Assembly: GCA_003136575.1 (NCBI GenBank)
Contig: PLEX01000239.1
Location: 1 to 47,759 of the forward strand
Source: Bryobacterales bacterium
Lineage (GTDB): Bacteria > Acidobacteriota > Terriglobia > Bryobacterales > Bryobacteraceae
Reading direction: 5' to 3'
DNA length: 47,759 nucleotides
The notes beneath the pieces were generated by a model. The model had not been told where the DNA came from and ran no database searches. It worked only from the letters and a program-made list of their open reading frames with translations. The translations under genes were made by a program, and so were the position numbers. Of this stretch, positions 24,049-32,558 are shown in pieces (position 1 is the first letter of the stretch; each line of letters begins with the position of its first letter).

Positions 24049-25092
24049 ATGATTATTTCCATGCGGCCACACGCCACCAGACAAGAAATCGACCACGTTC
24101 GCGACAGGATTTGCGAGCTTGGTTTCCGTGTCCACTCGATTGAGGGCGACGAGCGGGTCGTGATCGGCGTCGTCGGCGTCGGCGGCGACGTTGAGGCCTG
24201 CCTCGAATCGCTCGAAGCCACTCCCGGCGTCGAACGAGCCGTGCGTATCAGTGTTCCCTACAAGTTCGTCAGCAAGGAATTCAGGCAGGAAAAGACCGTG
24301 ATTCGCGCCGGCAGGGCCGAAATCGGCGGCGACCAGTTCATCACTATGGCTGGACCGTGCTCGGTAGAGAGCGAAAAGCAGATCATGGAGACGGCGGAAG
24401 CCGTCGCCGCGGCCGGTGCGACCATTCTGCGCGGCGGCGCATTCAAGCCCCGCACCTCGCCTTACGATTTCCAGGGCATGGAAGGCGACGGACTAAAACT
24501 GCTCGCCAAGGCGCGCGAAGCGACCGGACTGGCCATCATCACCGAAGTCATGTCGGATCGCGACGTCGACCTGGTGGCGGAGTATGCGGATATTCTGCAG
24601 ATCGGCGCGCGCAACATGCAGAACTTCGCTCTGCTGAAAGTGCTGGGCAAGTGCGGACGGCCCGTGATGCTGAAGCGCGGGTTAAGTGCGACCATCAAGG
24701 AACTGCTGATGTCGGCCGAGTACGTGGTGGCGCACGGCAACCCGCAGGTCATGCTGTGCGAGCGCGGCATCCGGACTTTTGAAACGGCGACCCGCAATAC
24801 CTGCGACATTTCCGCGGTTCCGGTGCTCAACGAAATGACGCATCTGCCGGTGATTGTCGATCCGAGCCACGCGGCGGGTAAGCGCAGTCTGGTGCCTGCT
24901 CTGGCAAAGGCGGCGGTCGCGGTCGGTGCGGACGGAATGATCGTGGAAGTGCATCCGTGTCCCGAGAAGGCTGTCAGCGACGGAGCACAATCGCTCACCA
25001 TCGAGGGCTTCCGCAAGATGATGCGCGAACTGGATGGGTACGTTCGGCTGTGGAAGATGGAACGCGAAGCGGCGATGGCTGTCGCGGTATAA
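24049..25092 (+). CDS. aroF: 3-deoxy-7-phosphoheptulonate (DAHP) synthase
   Basis: Joins phosphoenolpyruvate and erythrose-4-phosphate, the first step of the shikimate pathway to Phe, Tyr and Trp. The 347-residue protein has a ferredoxin-like (ACT-like) regulatory domain at residues 1-70 ([17 protein letters not shown] ...). A class I-beta TIM-barrel follows: [39 protein letters not shown] and [10 protein letters not shown], with substrate and metal residues present. This is the usual layout of the Thermotoga-type enzyme, where the N-domain binds the feedback amino acid. ATG 24049 fits the family start. The upstream leader with a terminator suggests control of transcription as well. The symbol follows common usage for this type. 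Confidence 0.93.
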   Translation: MIISMRPHATRQEIDHVRDRICELGFRVHSIEGDERVVIGVVGVGGDVEACLESLEATPGVERAVRISVPYKFVSKEFRQEKTVIRAGRAEIGGDQFITMAGPCSVESEKQIMETAEAVAAAGATILRGGAFKPRTSPYDFQGMEGDGLKLLAKAREATGLAIITEVMSDRDVDLVAEYADILQIGARNMQNFALLKVLGKCGRPVMLKRGLSATIKELLMSAEYVVAHGNPQVMLCERGIRTFETATRNTCDISAVPVLNEMTHLPVIVDPSHAAGKRSLVPALAKAAVAVGADGMIVEVHPCPEKAVSDGAQSLTIEGFRKMMRELDGYVRLWKMEREAAMAVAV

Positions 25093-25094
25093 GA

Positions 25095-26003
25095 ATGTTC
25101 GCGCGCCGAAACGTTGCGGTCGGCATCGCAATCGTAGCCGTGTCCCTCGCGGGCGCGACGCTATGGCTGCGGTGGAACAACGCAAGGCACTTCACGGATA
25201 TTCGTGCCCTCCTTTCGCGCTTTCCGGTGGAGGACGCGATTGTCCTGAATATCGACTTCGCCTCGGTGCGCGGCGCCGGTCTTCTCGCCGATCCGAAAGC
25301 TTCGCTCGAGCCCGAATACCAGAAGTTTCTCGATGGAACCGGGTTCAACTATCGGAGAGATCTCGATTCGGTGACAGCGTCGTTTTCGAAGGGCGGCAAT
25401 TTTTTCATCGCGCGGGGCCGATTTGACTGGAAAATGCTGCGGGATTATGCGGCGCACCAGGGCGGCTCGTGCTACGAGCAGTTGTGCCGCATGGCAGGCA
25501 GCACGCCGGACCGGCGGATTTCCTTCCTGCCGTTGCGCGACGATACGATGGCGCTCGCGGTAAGCACCGACGATCTGGCGGCAACGCGCTTGACGAAAGC
25601 GGGCGACCCACTAAAGGCGCAGCTTCCAACCGCCCCGGTGTGGCTACTGGTTCCCGGCAGCGCGCTGCACGATGCCGCGGCCGTTCCTCCCGGACTGCGG
25701 CTGATGCTTTCCGCCCTGACGAATGCCGACCGGCTGGTGGTGACGATGGGACCTTCCGGCAGCGGACTTGCGGCAAAAATGGAAGCCACCTGCCGCTCGA
25801 AGGACGAGGCTCGCCTTCTGGCCAGCCAGTTGCGCAATGTGACGACGACCCTGAAGGAATCGATGCAGCGGGACAAGCAGGCGCAGTCGGATCAGTTCTT
25901 GCAAGTCCTGGTGGGCGGCACGTTCGACGACAACGGCGCGCGGGTGACGGGAACGTGGCCGTTTAGCAAGGCGTTGATCGATGGTTTGACCAGCGGGATC
26001 TGA
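25095..26003 (+). CDS. Membrane-anchored protein of unknown function
   Basis: A 302-residue protein with one N-terminal membrane helix ([19 protein letters not shown]). The extracytoplasmic part has no family I recognise. Visible features are [41 protein letters not shown], and a C-terminal half with [15 protein letters not shown]. The pattern of mixed strands and helices recalls periplasmic proteins that measure residual values between paired domains, but this is only an impression. It starts two bases after the DAHP synthase stop, so it is very likely in the same transcript and under the same attenuator. Confidence 0.62.
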   Translation: MFARRNVAVGIAIVAVSLAGATLWLRWNNARHFTDIRALLSRFPVEDAIVLNIDFASVRGAGLLADPKASLEPEYQKFLDGTGFNYRRDLDSVTASFSKGGNFFIARGRFDWKMLRDYAAHQGGSCYEQLCRMAGSTPDRRISFLPLRDDTMALAVSTDDLAATRLTKAGDPLKAQLPTAPVWLLVPGSALHDAAAVPPGLRLMLSALTNADRLVVTMGPSGSGLAAKMEATCRSKDEARLLASQLRNVTTTLKESMQRDKQAQSDQFLQVLVGGTFDDNGARVTGTWPFSKALIDGLTSGI

Positions 26004-26049
26004 CGAGCGGACCCGGAAACTGAACGCCGGAACCAGCCGCCGCAGTCTG

Positions 26050-26370
26050 TCAATCCTGCCGAAGATTCAATGTGCGGTTCACGTGGTCCGGGTCGCGGGC
26101 GATGAGCGTCAAATAAGCCCGGGCGGGCTGATCAGGCTGACTTCTTCCCTGCTCCCAATCCCGAAGGGTTCCCGGAGGAATGTGGTATCGAAGCGCGAAT
26201 TCCTCCTGCGTCAGGTTCAGCGCGCGACGAATGATCTTAGTCTGAGGCGTCCGCTTCATCCGTTTGAAATCGGCTTCCGTCAGGGGCATCGCGTCGGGAT
26301 CCGTCAGTGCCGTCTGCTCAATGGCCTCGGGCGTGTCAGGAATTCTGTCGGAAATATTCGATTTGTTCAT
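26050..26370 (-). CDS. HTH (XRE-type) antitoxin partner of BrnT
   Basis: A 106-residue protein. The first half has DPDAMPLTEADFKRMKR, like the N-terminus of BrnA antitoxins. The second half is a helix-turn-helix of the XRE type (RRALNLTQEEFALRYHIPPGTLRDWEQGRSQPDQPARAYL), where classical BrnA carries a ribbon-helix-helix. It begins inside the toxin gene, overlapping it by 35 bases in another frame, which is typical of toxin-antitoxin pairs. It should neutralise the toxin and repress the operon through the palindrome upstream of brnT. Confidence 0.8.
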   Translation of the reverse strand: MNKSNISDRIPDTPEAIEQTALTDPDAMPLTEADFKRMKRTPQTKIIRRALNLTQEEFALRYHIPPGTLRDWEQGRSQPDQPARAYLTLIARDPDHVNRTLNLRQD

Positions 26371-26611
26371 TCTGAGTTACCCGCGCCGAGATGATCCGGA
26401 TGCTCTCGCCGCGTTCGGTGTGGGCCACGAACAACAGGACGTGCCCCTCCGCCATGCCAATCGTCACAAAACGCTGTTCGTCATAGTCCTCACGATCGTC
26501 GAGCCACTCGATGGCAAACGGATCGCCGAACACCGTTTTCGCCAGCTCGAAACTCACCCCGTGAATTCGGAGATTGGCTTCAGCCTTCCGTTTATGCCAT
26601 TCAAACCTCAA
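26336..26611 (-). CDS. brnT: BrnT-family ribonuclease toxin
   Basis: A 91-residue toxin of the BrnT family, RelE-like ribonucleases that block translation. It matches along its length: FEWHKRKAEANLRIHGVSFELAKTVFGDP at the start, EQRFVTIGMAEGHVLLFVAHTERGESIRIISAR in the middle, and a C-terminal YFRQNS. The start is TTG 26611, since no ATG precedes FEWHKRK in frame. An exact 17-base palindrome lies ten bases upstream. Toxin-first order with an overlapping antitoxin gene is the BrnTA arrangement. It appears intact. Confidence 0.85.
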   Translation of the reverse strand: MRFEWHKRKAEANLRIHGVSFELAKTVFGDPFAIEWLDDREDYDEQRFVTIGMAEGHVLLFVAHTERGESIRIISARVTQNEQIEYFRQNS

Positions 26612-26620
26612 TTCATGATA

Positions 26621-26637
26621 CTACTGAATATCAGTAG
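26621..26637 (-). promoter_or_regulatory. Palindromic operator upstream of brnT
   Basis: CTACTGA-ATA-TCAGTAG is a perfect 7-bp inverted repeat. It overlaps a possible -10 on the minus strand (TAGTAT, 26618-26623) and ends ten bases before the brnT start. It is a natural binding site for the HTH antitoxin as autorepressor. Confidence 0.65.
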
Positions 26638-26689
26638 CTGCCTCTCCGCCGCGCTGAAGGCGGCATGCACTTCCTGCGCCTGACCGAAT

Positions 26690-27086
26690 TCAAACGCGGC
26701 CATAGCCAAGCCACGACGGAAGATTGTCTTCGCACCACTTCCGGTAGTCGGCCATGGTATCGAAGGCTCGGGAGTTCGCATCGTCCGGAATCCACGTGCT
26801 ACGCTCACGCCCTCAATCTCTGTGAAGTCTTTTACGATTTTCATCGGGCCGCCGGCGTCAAGGATGCTTCGCTGGCAATAGCGGACCTCGTAAAAGCGCG
26901 CGTAAATCGAGGACGCAAGCCTGGCTCCCGAAGTCTGGCGAGCGGCCGGAACATTGAAGGCCAGCCTCCGTCGCGTTTTACTGGCCGACTGCTTCGCTAT
27001 CGAGTTGGCGGAACGACTGAATGGTGTCGTTGTGACTGCGGATCATCACGAATTCGATGTGCTGGCGGCGCAGTCGCTTTATCGCA
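26690..27086 (-). pseudogene. Unrecognised gene remnants upstream of brnT
   Basis: Two protein-like pieces lie in broken frames. One ends at 26978 with RRQHIEFVMIRSHNDTIQSFRQ and a normal stop. The next runs SSIYARFYEVRYCQRSILDAGGPM followed by KIVKDFTEIEG, then changes frame near 26790 to DDANSRAFDTMADYRKWCEDN and PSWLGYGRV, ending at 26690. Their composition is unlike noise, but I do not recognise either. They may be decayed genes of a mobile or toxin-antitoxin island. Confidence 0.4.
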
Positions 27087-27116
27087 TCAGGTTCCTTCGC
27101 TGACGGCCGTCTCGTC

Positions 27117-29135
27117 CTACGCCGAACCGAACACCGACTTCCCATCCATCCACACTGGTCTCCCCACGCCGAACAGATCGAGCGCCGTCGGCGCCATATC
27201 TTCAATCCCCGGATCCACGCTGTCGATCTTCCGGCTGCAAAACAAAACGCCGGGGACCAGCACCGGATCCACGCAATGGTCGCCGCTCCAGGCTTTCGGA
27301 TTATCCTCAATCACGCGCGCAGTCACCTTGCCGACCGCCGCATCCCAGGACGTCCGGTAACCCTCGTTGTAGCCGACGATCATGTCCGGCGCGGCGCCCA
27401 GGTACGGCCCTTTGTATAGCCCGCTTGTCGGGTAAATCTGGCGGATGGCGACCTCGTCCCGCTCCTCGTCGCGCAACCCCGAAAGCTTCGCCACGAGTTC
27501 GCCTTTCAGCGCCTCCGCTTCCGCGCCCGGCGCAACAATGCCGCACGACTCGCGCCCGCGCAGATTCAGATACAGGCCGCTCAAGCCGAGGCAATACGCT
27601 CGCGTGCGGCTCCAGTCGACGCCTTGAAAATAACGGTCACTCTCCTCAGCACCCTCCACCAGTGCCAGGTAGCCGTGCTGCTGCAGCCAGGAGTTCAGAT
27701 TCACGGCACGGCGAAACGCGCAGAAGCCGTGGTCGGAAAGCGCGAACAGCACCGTGCCGTCGTCGACGTTTTCCATTGCCTTTCCGAGCAGTCGGTCCAT
27801 CCGCTGGTACAGATCTTCGATCACGCCACTCCATCGCGCGTCTCCGTTCCCGTCCAGATGCCGGAAAAACATATGTTGCACCCGGTCGCTTGTATCGAAC
27901 ACGCACGCCACCACGCCACGCCTCGTGTGCGCCAGCGCGTTGTCGAACATCCGCTCGCGTTCGTCCATAATCCCGTACGCCTGCGTGAGGAATTCCGCCT
28001 CGTCTATCGCGCCCTCGTTCAGCGCCCACGTATCCTCCGCCATGCCGACCGTTGCAAACGACCCGAGCAGTTTCGCCAGATACGCCGAATAATAAGCCGG
28101 ATGACTGATCGGCAGAGCTGGAGCCTCTGGGTCGATCTGAATCGGCGTGACATACAACGAGACTTCGGGCGCGGTCTCGGTGAGCAGGAAGCGCGCGATG
28201 CCGCGGATGCGAATTCCGGGTACCGCTTCAAACGCCAGCCGAAACCATGGCGAGTATTCGCCGAGCTTCAAAGGCAACGATTCGCCGGCGATCCGCAGTA
28301 TAGCGGAATCGCCGCTCGCAGACGCTTCCAACCGAAACGGAAGGGCCAGCGTTCCGCCGCCTTCGAGCAGTTCGTTATCGGGTCCCTCGAGCGAACCTTC
28401 CAGGTAATCGCCCGTTCGCCGCAGCGCACAGCGGCAACCGCCTTCCGTCTCAGGCCGCTCAGGCCGCGTGCTGAAAAAAGTGAAACTGCCCTGCGTACCC
28501 CGCAGATCGGGCGTGCACATGGCCGATAGGAGGCGGCCGTTGAAATCCTCCGGCGGGAACGTGATCGGCACTCGCAGGATGGTACTGCCGATCGAATGCT
28601 CGCCGAGTATCTTCCAGAACGATTCGCTCTTGCGCCGCATCTCCACCGCCGGTCGTGACAACGGCAGTTTCCATCTGCCAATCCGAAGAACCTTCCGAGC
28701 CGGCCGCACTTTCGAAGAAGCCAGTTCCGGTATATAGGTCTTGAGGCTGCGATTCAGGAAGTCGAAGATGTTGTGCTTTGCCGGACTCACACCCGTGGCA
28801 AACGTCGACCACGCAACCGGCGAAAGCGCCGGGAAAGTAGTCCGCAGCCGGTGACACGAACCCTGTTGCTTCAACCGGCTGAAGTTCGGCAATTTTCCCG
28901 CGGCCATGTAGCGTTCGGTGAGGCGTGGGTCAAGTCCGTCGAGGCCCAGAAAGATAATTCGCCGCACGCGTGCCTTGCGCAGACTCAGCTTGCGCCGGAT
29001 CGTCGCCCGTGCCGCGCGAAACGGCCAAAGCAGGAGCGAAATCGCCGTCAGAAAGAACGATACCGCCAAACTCAGGAATGATCCGAGAAAGGCGAAGCCC
29101 GCGCCCGGCCCGATATACGCAAACACAGGCAACAT
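27117..29135 (-). CDS. Alkaline-phosphatase-superfamily (type I phosphodiesterase-like) membrane protein
   Basis: A 672-residue protein. Two N-terminal hydrophobic stretches (FAFLGSFLSLAVSFFLTAISLLLW) anchor it. The catalytic domain starts with FLGLDGLDPRLTERYM (first metal Asp) and RTTFPALSPVAWSTFATG, whose Thr/Ser takes the nucleophile place in nucleotide pyrophosphatase/phosphodiesterases. Further metal-site residues are in CVFDTSDRVQHMFFRHLDG and FALSDHGFCAFRRAVNLN. A long insert of about 200 residues (beta-rich) lies in the middle. Such enzymes cut phosphodiesters outside the cell; the substrate is unknown. It is transcribed away from a sulfatase-like gene 47 bases distant, and the two may share a promoter region. 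Confidence 0.82.
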   Translation of the reverse strand: MLPVFAYIGPGAGFAFLGSFLSLAVSFFLTAISLLLWPFRAARATIRRKLSLRKARVRRIIFLGLDGLDPRLTERYMAAGKLPNFSRLKQQGSCHRLRTTFPALSPVAWSTFATGVSPAKHNIFDFLNRSLKTYIPELASSKVRPARKVLRIGRWKLPLSRPAVEMRRKSESFWKILGEHSIGSTILRVPITFPPEDFNGRLLSAMCTPDLRGTQGSFTFFSTRPERPETEGGCRCALRRTGDYLEGSLEGPDNELLEGGGTLALPFRLEASASGDSAILRIAGESLPLKLGEYSPWFRLAFEAVPGIRIRGIARFLLTETAPEVSLYVTPIQIDPEAPALPISHPAYYSAYLAKLLGSFATVGMAEDTWALNEGAIDEAEFLTQAYGIMDERERMFDNALAHTRRGVVACVFDTSDRVQHMFFRHLDGNGDARWSGVIEDLYQRMDRLLGKAMENVDDGTVLFALSDHGFCAFRRAVNLNSWLQQHGYLALVEGAEESDRYFQGVDWSRTRAYCLGLSGLYLNLRGRESCGIVAPGAEAEALKGELVAKLSGLRDEERDEVAIRQIYPTSGLYKGPYLGAAPDMIVGYNEGYRTSWDAAVGKVTARVIEDNPKAWSGDHCVDPVLVPGVLFCSRKIDSVDPGIEDMAPTALDLFGVGRPVWMDGKSVFGSA

Positions 29136-29182
29136 GCGAACACTATGTTAACGCGCGGTAAAATCGATACAGACCCGCTACA

Positions 29183-30886
29183 GTGAAGCTGCGCCGAACC
29201 CTCGTCCGCCTGATTTCCGCCGCCATCGGGTCGGCCGCCTCATTCGCCCAGGTGCCGCCGGCTGGCCCCACAACGCCCGTCATCCTCATTTCGATCGATA
29301 CGCTTCGCGCCGATCGCCTCAGCGCCTACGGTTACACGCACCTCCGAACACCGAATATCGATTCCTTCGCCGAAAACGGCACGCTGTTCACTCAGGCCGA
29401 TTGCCAGATTCCGTTCACGTTCCCCTCGCATGCCTCGCTGCTGACTTCCACGTACCCGTTTGAAAATCAGGTGGAAGAGAATGCCGTCGCCCTGCCGCCG
29501 GGCGCCGTGACGCTCGCGACGGTGCTCCATTCGCAGGGCTACAGGACCGCGGCCTTCATCGGCACGGCCTTCATGGAGAAGCAGATGGGCCTCGATCAGG
29601 GCTTCGAGTTCTACGACGCGCCGTTCAATTACGACGCTTTTTCGCCCATGTCCGGCTCGATGTTCCTGGGCGCAACGCCCGGCAGTCCCAACGCAGGCAA
29701 GGACCGGCGAGACGGTGCGCTGGTTATCCGCAGCGCACGCCAGTGGCTGTCTTCAAACGCGGGGCAGCCGCTGTTCGCCTTCGTTCACCTCTTCGACATG
29801 CACAAGCCGTACGACCATGGCTACGACGGACAACTGGCTTACGTCGACAAACTCATCGGCGTATTCAAACAGTCGCTCCAGCAACTCGGCTTGTGGGATA
29901 AGGCGCTCGTCGTTCTGGTGGCCGACCACGGCGAAAGCCTTGGCGACCACGGCGAATCGAGCCACGGGTACTTCATCTACGAAAGCACGCTGCGAGTGCC
30001 ACTGATCATTCACTGGCCTGCGGGTGCGGACAACCACCCGGCGCGCGTCACCGATCCGGTCGGCCTGATCGACGTTTCCCCGACGATTCTCGATTTCCTT
30101 CATCTGCCAGTGCAGCCCTCATTTGAGGGGAGCAGCCTGCTCGGCGCGCGCTCGGCCGGAGGCTCTCCCCCAACGACCGCGCAACGCGCGGTCTATGGCG
30201 AAAGCCTTCACGCGCACGATTCCTTCGGCTGGGCGCCACTGCGCGGCATGAGAGTCGGCCAATACAAATACATCGAAGCGCCACATCCCGAGCTCTACAA
30301 CCTCCAGGCCGACCCGCATGAACTTACAAACCTGTATGTAAAAGGTTCCGCGAAAGCCGCAGATCTGCGCAATCAGCTCATGAAACTGCTGGCGCGCTAT
30401 GCACCGAAGAAGCCGGAGTCCCGCGAGTCTTCACCTGGCGCACGGGCTTTGCTCACGTCGCTCGGCTATCTCGCGCCCGGGCCGCATGCGGCGCGCTCTG
30501 GCGCCGAACCCGATCCCAAGGACCGATTGCCCGAATTCCGCATGTACGAAGACGCGCAGCTGATGCTCTACCACCGAAAGATGACCGAAGCCATCTCGAC
30601 GCTGCGCCAGGTGCTGGTCAACGACCCCGGAAACACTCTGGCGCGCCGCGACCTGGCCAGTTCTTACGTTGAAACCGGCCAGTACGCTAAAGCGCGGACG
30701 GCTTTCCTGCAGGTGCTCGCCGTTGCCCCCGACGACTACATGACGAACTATGAAATCGGCTTCGCGGAGGACCGTCTGGACATGCTGAAGGAGGCGAGAG
30801 AGCATCTGGAGACCGCCTGCCGCATAGCGCCGGAATCGAAACAGTCGCGGCGGGAACTGGACGCGGTTCTCGCGAAGATCAAGTAG
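29183..30886 (+). CDS. Sulfatase-like hydrolase/transferase with C-terminal TPR
   Basis: A 567-residue exported protein. A short signal peptide (LISAAIGSAASFAQ) is followed by the alkaline-phosphatase-superfamily domain: ISIDTLRADRLSAYGY (metal Asp), PFTFPSHASLLTSTYP, HLFDMHKPY and VADHGESLGDHGESSHGYFIYE. At the nucleophile position of sulfatases (C/S-x-P-S-R) there is Thr: T79-F-P-S-H. That is the pattern of phosphoethanolamine and LtaS-type transferases and of some hydrolases, so formylglycine-dependent sulfatase activity is unlikely. The last 120 residues carry TPR repeats (AISTLRQVLVNDPGNTLARRDLASSYVETGQY). The start is GTG 29183; TAAAAT at 29159-29164 could be its -10. Confidence 0.85.
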   Translation: MKLRRTLVRLISAAIGSAASFAQVPPAGPTTPVILISIDTLRADRLSAYGYTHLRTPNIDSFAENGTLFTQADCQIPFTFPSHASLLTSTYPFENQVEENAVALPPGAVTLATVLHSQGYRTAAFIGTAFMEKQMGLDQGFEFYDAPFNYDAFSPMSGSMFLGATPGSPNAGKDRRDGALVIRSARQWLSSNAGQPLFAFVHLFDMHKPYDHGYDGQLAYVDKLIGVFKQSLQQLGLWDKALVVLVADHGESLGDHGESSHGYFIYESTLRVPLIIHWPAGADNHPARVTDPVGLIDVSPTILDFLHLPVQPSFEGSSLLGARSAGGSPPTTAQRAVYGESLHAHDSFGWAPLRGMRVGQYKYIEAPHPELYNLQADPHELTNLYVKGSAKAADLRNQLMKLLARYAPKKPESRESSPGARALLTSLGYLAPGPHAARSGAEPDPKDRLPEFRMYEDAQLMLYHRKMTEAISTLRQVLVNDPGNTLARRDLASSYVETGQYAKARTAFLQVLAVAPDDYMTNYEIGFAEDRLDMLKEAREHLETACRIAPESKQSRRELDAVLAKIK

Positions 30887-31061
30887 TATTCGCCGTCAGA
30901 TCCGATTCACCACTCGGGTTTTCACGGACCTCCGTGGCCCACACGCGCGAACCGCATGCCTCCTCCGAAGCCGCCAAGGTCTAACGCTTTGACGCGGGTG
31001 TCGTATCGCCAGCGCCAGCGCTGCCGCAAGTTTTCTTGCGCCCGGCGATCAAACGGATCGA

Positions 31062-31880
31062 CTAGTTTGCGGAAGGCTTATGCACGCTTTCGATCACAAG
31101 GACCTCAACCGGCGCCTTGGCCGATTCCAGCCTCATTCCAACATCCTGAATTGCCGTGAAGAGCGAGGGATAACCGGATTCGGCCGACTGCGAAATGGCG
31201 GCTGGCTGGCTGAACTGAAGATTGACGTCGAACAGAGAGGTGAACTCAGTCTTATCCAGAATGATGCGATCGGATTGCCCCTGCAATAGGGTGACAAGCT
31301 TTGGGACAGGTATCGCGGATCCCGACAATGTGGTGCCCGAGGCTCCCGTAACTATGCGCATCGCGCCCCGCGGAAGCGGCGCCAGTTGCTCGCCAGATGA
31401 GGAGAACTGAATGAACCCACGGCTGGGGTCGGGCGGGGTCTGATCCGCGGACGGCGTCGGCCCCCCTTTTATAAGAACAAGGTTGTAAACGGGCAAAACC
31501 CGGTTTTCGCGGCGAGTCTTCAATTGAAAGCGATCCTCCAGCAGTGACTGGAGAGCGAGTCTCATCTGCTGTACGGGAACACTACGCGCGTCGCCATCCA
31601 GCTTTGCCTGAACGTCAAAACGGTCTGTGTCGGCCCAGTCCGGCGCATTGACAATCTGGGCATTCAGCAGCACTCCGGAAGGGGGAGCGTAACCAAAATG
31701 CAGCAGGGCCTTGAGAGTTACATTCGTCGCCACCAACCTGTCCCCCCGAGGGCCGACCGAGCCTCCCTCCTGCCCCGAGACGTTGGGCTTAATCGAGGCC
31801 GCTTCGAAACCGGGTTTCTGGGCGAACGCTGTCCAAAAGCATAAGAACAAAACCGCAGCGCGCGTGCACATCCGGGTCAT
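31062..31880 (-). CDS. TIGR03435-type secreted protein
   Basis: A 272-residue protein of the Solibacter-expanded TIGR03435 group, function unknown. A signal peptide (MCTRAAVLFLCFWTAFA) precedes FEAASIKPNVSG, the usual opening. TLKALLHFGYAP, VNAPDWADTDRFDVQAKLD, RLALQSLLEDRFQLKTRRENRVLPVYNLVL and the closing DVGMRLESAKAPVEVLVIESVHKPS follow in standard order. AAGGA five bases before ATG 31880 supports this start. Many members sit in paralogous families fused to M56 peptidase domains; this one has none. Confidence 0.85.
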   Translation of the reverse strand: MTRMCTRAAVLFLCFWTAFAQKPGFEAASIKPNVSGQEGGSVGPRGDRLVATNVTLKALLHFGYAPPSGVLLNAQIVNAPDWADTDRFDVQAKLDGDARSVPVQQMRLALQSLLEDRFQLKTRRENRVLPVYNLVLIKGGPTPSADQTPPDPSRGFIQFSSSGEQLAPLPRGAMRIVTGASGTTLSGSAIPVPKLVTLLQGQSDRIILDKTEFTSLFDVNLQFSQPAAISQSAESGYPSLFTAIQDVGMRLESAKAPVEVLVIESVHKPSAN

Positions 31881-32046
31881 ACCGTCCTTTTTTGTTGGGT
31901 TTGCAAGTGTAATGGCGAGTGACCGCCAGTTTTCGTTTGGGCGAGTTCTTTGCTTTCTGGTCGGGACAATTGAGCCCGGCGCTCGGCCAGCCATAGAATT
32001 GAACCCACCCCCGGTCCTCAACGTCGCGTTAATCGCACAGACTGCC

Positions 32047-32339
32047 TCACACCCGCCGACGCTCCCGCTCAAGCCTTTCGGCGAGAAACACTTTCAGAAG
32101 CGATTGATACGGCACATCCCGCTGGTTGGCCAGAATCTTCAGATCTTCGATCTCGACACTGGCAGGCGCAACGAAATGGTTCGCAGCGAAGGCTTCAGAT
32201 TCGGGAAGCTCCGCCGCCGTGCGGAAGTCCAATCGACGAACTCAGTCGAATCGTGTTTCGACCAGAATTGCCGTTCATCGTCTTCCGACTTGAACGCGGG
32301 CACGGTCTTAAGGTTAGTTTTCACGGCGATTTTTCCCAT
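32047..32339 (-). pseudogene. Frameshifted CopG/BrnA-type antitoxin
   Basis: From ATG 32339 the frame reads KTNLKTVPAFKSEDDERQFW and HDSTEFVDWTSARRRSFPNLK, ending TISLRLPVSRSKI. The next frame continues EIEDLKILANQRDVPYQSLLKVFLAERLERERR. Joined, these form a normal antitoxin of about 90 residues with a ribbon-helix-helix C-terminal half (ISLRLP ... LKILANQRDVPYQSLLK). One indel near 32170 breaks it. It overlaps the end of a broken BrnT gene, so it is the decayed antitoxin of a second pair. Confidence 0.78.
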
Positions 32340-32555
32340 AAACTTCCCGCTCCTTCCGATTCATATCCCGCACCGAGACAACGCGAATGAGGTTCCCACG
32401 GATCGTGAAGGCCGCGAACAACAGCCGGCCGCCACGCGATTGCCTTAACGGTTAGAATCTCTTCTCGCGTTCTGATCTTCCGCCTCTTCCGGCCGCGACC
32501 CGATGCCGTTGCCGATTCTTTTCCGCATTCCCATCGTCCCACTCGGCCCGCGACA
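32314..32555 (-). pseudogene. Decayed BrnT toxin
   Basis: One frame carries EWDDGNAEKNRQRHRV, the BrnT N-terminus, then REKRF, a TAA stop at 32452-32454, and, in the same frame, GGRLLFAAFTIRGNLIRVVSVRDMNRKEREVYGKN, the BrnT C-terminus, ending at 32314. The segment between the N-terminal motif and REKRF is too short by about 20 residues. So the gene has both an internal loss and a stop codon. Its end overlaps the antitoxin start by 26 bases, the normal arrangement of the family. Confidence 0.72.
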
Positions 32556-32558
32556 GCC

